DNA from: Saccoglossus kowalevskii
Lineage: Eukaryota; Hemichordata; Enteropneusta; Harrimaniidae
Reading direction: 5' to 3'
DNA length: 13,518 nt
NCBI RefSeq assembly: GCF_000003605.2
Contig: NW_003112488.1
Location: forward strand, 14,187-27,704
In this document: positions 8,947-13,518 of the stretch, piece by piece
Position numbering within the stretch: the first letter of the stretch is position 1
Layout: every line of letters starts with the position of its first letter
Program-made: the position numbers and the translations under genes
Notes under the pieces: generated by a model
Told to the model about the DNA's origin: nothing
The model's input: only the letters and a program-made list of their open reading frames with translations
The model's database searches: none

Positions 8947-9523
8947 ATGTGAGCTGGAACTAGATTTAATAAGAAATTTCAACTTCTGATTGAAATCTGG
9001 AGTAGCTATACTGCTGGCTGGAGACCATGAACCATGTAAAAAAATACAACATCGTATAAATAAAGAAATAAATAAAAAACTTACGAAACACTATCTTTCG
9101 TAGGTGATTGCTCAGGTGTGTCATCTTCACTGAAAAAAATAAGTTATATTATTTTTATTATTCATGTTGTTTACTAATCTTCACATGCATATCAAACTAA
9201 TTATTATATAGTATTCGAGTACACACCTGCTTATAAAACCACATACATGTTCTAGGTCTGACAAAGTTTGAAGCTGTGAATTGCTTTCCCTGTAAATTCA
9301 AAAGTTAAAAAACATGCTTTATCCTGTTTTATTTTTTGCCTCACATAAAATTGGAAAATGGTTAATAAATAAACAAATAAATAAATAAATAAATCATTTA
9401 CCCTTCATCTGAATTGTTGCTTTCTTCTGTATGTCTGAAAATAATAAGAGTTCAGAATCAGCGCCAACGTGTGGTCAGTTCAAGAAATAAAACTTACTTA
9501 GACATAGAGGGCGTGCATTCATG
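8947..9523 (-). CDS. Chain of short candidate 5' exons leading into the polymerase
   Basis: On the minus strand, splice-flanked segments line up in order: 9523 (or ATG 9505) to 9498, 9434-9402, 9289-9227, 9129-9085, and 9013-8947, then the polymerase exon at 8875. Donors are GTAAGT, GTAAAT, GTGTGT and GTAAGT; acceptors follow T-rich tracts (for example TTATTTTTTTTCAG before 9129). The first four junctions all split a codon after its second base, and the frame stays open through every exon. The encoded piece is Ser/Glu/Asp-rich (HTEESNNSDEG; EDDTPEQSPTKDSV), then PDFNQKLKFLIK. Introns are 63-112 bp. For the last exon, the strong donor at 8941 puts the polymerase exon in a frame with an early stop. 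A weaker GTAACG donor at 8946 keeps the right frame. The acceptor at 9014 is a CAGCAG tandem. No domain is recognised. The initiator is uncertain. Confidence 0.45.
9366..9395. repeat. (AAAT)n microsatellite in a short intron
   Basis: This is a run of AAAT/AAAC tetranucleotides within the 112-bp candidate intron between the exons ending at 9402 and starting at 9289. It is a simple repeat with no sign of function, though it makes this intron length-variable. Confidence 0.8.
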
Positions 9524-9539
9524 CTCCAATTAAAAAAAC

Positions 9540-10130
9540 AAAAGATTTTTACGAGCTAAGGTTGGAAAATAACGTTGCTATGTTCAAACATGTTGGCGGG
9601 TAACTCTATACAATGTGTTGAGCTTCATGACTAAAGAAAAGTCAAGTCTAGTGAAAAGACACCCTAACTATTTGGGAAAACACCTCACATTATCATTGTT
9701 TTAAAGCTGGGTGGTATGCTTGGTGATTGAGCTCAAGCCGTGATTCGCTGTGTCAGGGCATTCTTTGCGAATGACCGTGGTATGATTTGAAAATATTGTA
9801 GTATTCGTTTTTTAGTAAACAAGTCTTCATTATTATACATTTTCTACCTACTCAGACTTTCTATTTTCTGTGCCAATTTATAACAATGTCTCTCATAGCA
9901 TAAAAGTATTCTTTAAAGACGCAAAGGCTTATGGGTAGACGCTTCAACTGATAGTTTTTTTTCAAAAACAAATCAAAGAAAGCTTAGAAAGAACTCCCGT
10001 GTGCTGAGAGTATTGAAGACACATTAAAAATTAATTCCAAATTACTTGTACATGAGATATTGATGGAAAAGCTGAAAACTAATTATGTAAGTCGGGTAAC
10101 TAATATGAACAGAACAGGACAAAAAAATTA
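9540..10130. other. Non-coding stretch between the exon chain and the tandem array
   Basis: This is AT-rich unique-looking DNA without an open frame of useful length or a recognised motif on either strand. Toward 10,020-10,130 it becomes similar in composition to the array (ATTAATT, AGCTGAAAA phrases), so a decayed first unit may lie there. Confidence 0.5.
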
Positions 10131-10140
10131 TGAATTATTA

Positions 10141-11660
10141 TGCTAATTAGAGAATTAATATTAATCAAAATTAATCAGGCCTGTCTATTCTCCTAGAGAA
10201 TTTATGTACCAAATTTTATTCAAAAAGTGATGATCAGTAATTGAGATATCAGTGTTAATTAATTATGCTAATTAGGTGATTAATAAACATAAATCTTTAC
10301 CAAAAACTAATTGGGTTTCTGCATAGTTCTCTTTAAAAGTTTCATTAAAATCCAATTTGTGGTTCTTTATATATCAGTGGAACATTATGCAAATTAGGTA
10401 ATTAATATCCAATTAAAACTAATCAGGTGTCTGCATAATCATAGAAGATCTATGTAGCAAGTCTCATTGAAATATGATTACTACTTGACATATCAAAAGC
10501 TGAAAATTAATTAATTATGCAAATTAGGTAATTAATATGTACTCATATTACCCTAAAAAGTATCAGGTCTGTGCAGTGTCCTATGACATCTATGTACCAA
10601 GTTGTATTGAAATGTGATGATTACTACTTGAAATATCAAAAGCTGAAAATTAATTAATTATGCAAATTAGCTAATTAATATATACTGATATTACCCTAAA
10701 AACTATCAGGTCTGTGCAGTGTCCTATGACATCTATGTACCAAATTTCATTGAAATGTGATTACTACTTGAAATATCAAAAGCTGAAAATTAATTAATTA
10801 TGCAAATTAGGTAATTAATATGTACTCATATTACCCTAAAAACTATCAGGTCTGTGCAATGTCCTATGACATCTATGTACCAAGTGTCATTGAAATGTGA
10901 GGATTACTGCTTGAAATATCAAAAGCTGAAAATTAATTAATTATGCAAATTAGCTAATTAATATATACTGATATTACCCTAAAAACTATCAGGTCTGTGC
11001 AGTGTCCTATGACATCTATGTACCAAATTTCATTGAAATGTGATTACTACTTGAAATATCAAAAGCTGAAAATTAATTAATTATGCAAATTAGGTAATTA
11101 ATATGTACTCATATTACCCTAAAAACTATCAGGTCTGTGCACTGTCTTATGACATCTATGTACCAAATTTCATTGAAATGTCATGATTACTACTTGAAAT
11201 ATTAAAAGCTGAAAATTAATTAATTATGCTAATTAGGTAATTACTATATACTGACATTACCCTAAAAACTATCAGGTTTGTGCAGTGTCCTATGACATCT
11301 ATGTACCAAGTTTTATTGAAATGTGATGATTAGTACTTGAGATATCAGTGGAAAAGCCGAAAATTGATTAATCATTATGCAAATTAGGTAATTAATATTG
11401 CACAGATTTTTACCCAAAACTAATCAAATCTGCGCATTAGTTTGGAGCATCTGTGTGCCCAGTTTCATCAACATCCAATGAGTGGTTATTTAGATACCAG
11501 TGGAACAGTCATGGAACAGCTAAAAATCAGCTAATTATCATGCAAATTAGGTAATTAATATGCATGGATTTTTACCAAAACCTAATCAAATCTGCGCATT
11601 GGCCCAGAGCATCTATGCACCAAGTTTCATCAAAAACTGATGTATGGTTCTTGAGATATC
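10141..11660. repeat. Tandem array of ~140-bp monomers with a ~283-bp dimeric higher-order unit
   Basis: The core TGC(A/T)AATTAG recurs at 10141, 10266, 10388, 10518, 10661, 10801, 10944, 11084, 11227, 11378 and 11541. Outer units are diverged and vary from 122 to 163 bp. From 10518 to 11226 the spacings alternate 143, 140, 143, 140, 143. Two monomer types alternate: A has GTAATTAATATGTACTCA after the core, and B has CTAATTAATATATACTGA. The 3-bp length difference sits in the stretch before TACTACTTG/TACTGCTTG. Shared phrases include TACCCTAAAAACTATCAGG, CTATGACATCTATGTACC and GAAATATCAAAAGCTGAAAA. The diverged flanks and homogeneous centre are the usual pattern of amplification by unequal exchange. 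It contains no gene. Confidence 0.95.
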
Positions 11661-11674
11661 AGTGGAACAGACGG

Positions 11675-11692
11675 ACACACACACACACACAT
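11675..11692. repeat. (AC)n microsatellite at the array end
   Basis: This is a pure AC dinucleotide run directly after GATATCAGTGGAACAGACGG, the phrase that also closes earlier array units (near 10372, 11350 and 11500). It is followed by CTCCC...GTG TTTCG CAC...GGGGGTC at about 11715-11747, which can fold as an imperfect hairpin. The arrangement of tandem core, short microsatellite and terminal hairpin is reminiscent of non-autonomous Helitron/Helentron-type elements of marine invertebrates; that link is inference. Confidence 0.75.
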
Positions 11693-11950
11693 ACAGACAC
11701 ACTAACTGCAAAGACTCCCTTTTTGTGTTTCGCACACGGGGGTCAAAAACTCACATATCCCGAATTATTGGGTAGTGTTTACAACATGAAAACACAAAAA
11801 GTAAAAATGAATCCCTTACCTTATATTATATTATCTGTGGACGCCATTTCATTCCGTGTAACGAGTGTGGCTCGTTTAGACATACTGACTAAGCTATGAA
11901 GTCACTAGGACAAATACGCTCCAACGATTTGTATTTTTTTGATAGCAGCC

Positions 11951-12210
11951 CTGACACCCTCAAATGCCTTAGATAGCGGACATTCATAATCCCCTGGATC
12001 CAGGAATAGATGTGAATCTGTTTATTTTACTATAAACATCTGTGTGTCTGTGTGGTCTGTTTGTGTGATAAAATTGGATCATGACAACATAGGTCTGACA
12101 CCCATCGCTCAACACCTTAGAGAACTCGACATTGATTTCCCCTTGGATTCATGAATTGTTTTTGAATGGGAGAAATCTGTTTATTTTATGATAAACGTGT
12201 GTGTGTGTGT
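11951..12210. repeat. Diverged two-copy direct repeat, period about 144 bp
   Basis: Copy 1 begins at CTGACACCC 11951 and copy 2 at CTGACACCC 12095. Both continue with a CCTTAGA phrase, a GACATT phrase, CCCCTGGAT or CCCCTTGGAT, AATCTGTTTATTTTA(C/T)(T/G)ATAAAC and a (TG)n tract. The copies are clearly related but much diverged. No coding potential is seen. This may be part of a repeat family of the host. Confidence 0.75.
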
Positions 12211-12403
12211 AATGAATCTATAAATATATTTGACTTGGTTGGGGAAAATGTTAACATGATGTAAACATCCAGGGCAACAGAAAGGAGAATTTTTTAACAC
12301 CAGACGTGGGTATTGCGAATCATTTTATCACTGACGAGCGTATTGGCAACATGGCTCAACAAATACCAAACCAGCTCAACACAATACCTTAATGATTTCT
12401 CAG

Positions 12404-13510
12404 GCAGTCTCCTGCAGGACGCGACTTCTCCCACATATGATCAAACTACTGGTATGTCTACTCCAGCTTGTGTGTAATTGTTAAGATAAGGTTCAGGGGT
12501 GGATAACAAGAGACGAACTGGTGTACACTATAACAGATGACTTTATTGAAACTCCTGCCGTGATGTGTCAAAACACCCACTTATATACACAAGTTTACAT
12601 TCCTTGCATTTTGGCGGAAAGTGACTTTGGCCTTGTACATGATTGGGTAATAGGGAAACGAGCTGATAGGTAAATAACTATTAATGAGGTTGTTTTATTG
12701 GCTAAAATTAACGTACTATGATTGGCTAAATTATTTGTAAGCAGAATCCTAAATCGACATCAAGCTCGGCTAGTTATATTTCCGATACAGCTACAGCAAA
12801 GCCCGATGTTTCTGAAAATTCAACTCGCGGTATTAAACGGCGCAAAGTCACGAATGTGCTGCCTACACCTAAATCATCTGACAGTGGTACAAAGCGTCCA
12901 TCAGCTCGTGACGACTATGTAACACGTCCAACAGCCGCATGTCCCCAGAGAGGTGAGGCCTGCATTTTTACGTATCTGCTGTGCCCCGTCAAAAATGTGT
13001 ATGCCACTGTAAATTCTTTTCGCGGAGAAACTTGTGTACATATTCGGGAGCACTATAACGGCTTCCCAACGAAGCGCAGTGTGTCCTTAAGGATGAACCA
13101 GTTCAGAGTATTGAATGACATTATGCCACAAATCAACCATGTTGTCAGGTATGTTCGTTTTCATTTCAAAAAATCCAAATATTCGTTGCTCATTTTCCTG
13201 ACTCCTAATATATAGTATAGTCCAGAGTGGACGCGACTAAGTGCAATTTTATATACTGTAGAAGGGTTAATTATTCACTGGGTTTTAATTTTGCTTATTT
13301 CGCTGACTGGAAAATGTGCTAAATTAAAACCCAGTGAATATGTAAAATTTAGCATAGAACACTTTATCTAAACGATAAAACCGTGAATTTAAAACCCACT
13401 GAGTATGCCTGAAATGGTAAATCAGTGAAATTTAAACCCAGTGAAAATTAGTCATTTACAGTATTTTTGTATTTTTTCACAGGCAACAGTCTGAAGAAAC
13501 CATTGGATAA
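12404..13510 (+). CDS. PC4/p15-type transcriptional coactivator, spliced gene (5' end uncertain)
   Basis: This encodes a protein with the PC4 (p15) single-stranded-DNA-binding domain, known as a general coactivator of RNA polymerase II transcription. Candidate exons are about 12404-12451, 12791-13148 and 13483-13510 (stop TAA 13508-13510). The domain lies at about 12990-13148: YATVNSFRGETCVHIREHYN, then PTKRSVSLRMNQFRVLNDIM and INHVV. This fits the family pattern V-x-x-F-(K/R)-G...V-x-I-R-E-Y-Y...P-T-K-(K/R)-x-(I/V)-S-L...Q. Before it is a Ser-rich, basic stretch with GIKRRKV, which could be a nuclear signal. The second intron is well supported (CAG|GTATGT at 13148/13149, TTTTTTCACAG before 13483), and splicing gives a short tail ending in TIG. 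The first intron uses CTG|GTATGT at 12451/12452 and TATTTCCGATACAG before 12791, phases compatible. The first exon frame is open back to about 12297 but shows no in-frame ATG, so an upstream exon may exist outside what I can identify. Unlike the Polinton genes it shows no lesion. Confidence 0.72.
13272..13340. repeat. 20-bp perfect inverted repeat with 29-bp spacer, inside the last PC4 intron
   Basis: TATTCACTGGGTTTTAATTT at 13272-13291 is exactly complementary to 13321-13340. Two further degenerate copies of the right arm follow at about 13386 (TTTAAAACCCACTGAGTATG) and 13430 (TTTAAACCCAGTGAAAAT). A second nested pair, TGCTAAATT / AATTTAGCA, encloses the right arm at about 13316-13355. This looks like the remains of a palindromic miniature transposon with CACTGGGTTTTAA ends, or overlapping copies of one. 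Confidence 0.85.
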
Positions 13511-13518
13511 ACCTGTTT

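Noticed and set aside
10141-11660. CRISPR-like array
   Set aside because: Repeats are ~140 bp, directly abutting without unique spacers, in eukaryotic DNA; this is a tandem satellite-type array.
1-11760. Polinton terminal inverted repeats and target-site duplication
   Set aside because: I compared the flanks by eye and found no convincing long inverted match; the ends are probably lost, or beyond what can be seen without alignment.
11815-11850. Possible first exon on the minus strand (ATGGCGTCC at 11847, donor-like GTAAGG near 11818)
   Set aside because: All nearby ATG frames meet a stop before the donor, so it cannot be a coding first exon as written.
11564-11899. 111-codon plus-strand frame over the array end and the (AC)n tract
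   Set aside because: It consists of repeat sequence and a microsatellite (HTHTHT run); no protein signal.
12722-12922. 66-codon plus-strand frame overlapping the PC4 exon
   Set aside because: It lies in a different frame from the PC4 domain and crosses the proposed acceptor; treated as a shadow.

Overview
This window is eukaryotic nuclear DNA. It is AT-rich, full of microsatellites and tandem repeats, has intron-like splice signals, and carries a decayed Polinton/Maverick element, a virus-like DNA transposon. A marine invertebrate is the best guess, from the element type and the style of the repeats, but the species cannot be fixed from sequence alone.

Layout. Positions 1-707 are AT-rich and non-coding, with a degenerate ~100-bp tandem repeat. 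Positions 708-4280 on the minus strand hold a compact virion block. In transcription order it contains the C-terminal remnant of an integrase with a chromodomain-like end (4280-3675), a minor capsid (penton-type) protein (3629-2905), a small basic virion-type protein (2839-2528), the double-jelly-roll major capsid protein (2525-1213) and an adenain-type cysteine protease (1207-708). The last three are nearly back to back, with gaps of 2 and 5 bp. Every one is broken by at least one frameshift.

Positions 4281-6471 interrupt the element with non-Polinton sequence. This piece includes a minus-strand reading frame with a degenerate 2A-like / retrotransposon signature. The interruption coincides with loss of the polymerase C-terminus (palm motifs B and C, thumb) and of the integrase N-terminal zinc finger and most of its catalytic core. 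Positions 6472-8875 on the minus strand are a protein-primed-type family B DNA polymerase pseudogene. It keeps the N-terminal region, a cysteine-rich zone, exonuclease motifs I-III and palm motif A, but has two in-frame stops and about six frameshifts. Upstream of it, at 8947-9523, lies a chain of five short candidate exons with good splice signals and mutually compatible phases that appear to lead into the polymerase.

Positions 9540-10130 hold no gene that I can see. Positions 10141-11660 are a tandem array of ~140-bp monomers, part of which alternates A-B-A-B as a ~283-bp higher-order repeat, ending at an (AC)n tract. Positions 11951-12210 hold a diverged two-copy repeat. Positions 12404-13510 on the plus strand are an apparently spliced gene for a PC4/p15-type transcriptional coactivator (ssDNA-binding domain). 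Its last intron contains a 20-bp perfect inverted repeat plus two degenerate copies of the same motif.

Taken together, the Polinton genes would make a self-synthesising element: polymerase, integrase, two capsid proteins, a basic core-type protein and a maturation protease. No packaging ATPase and no terminal inverted repeats were found here, and the visible genes are dead, so this is a truncated, decaying copy.
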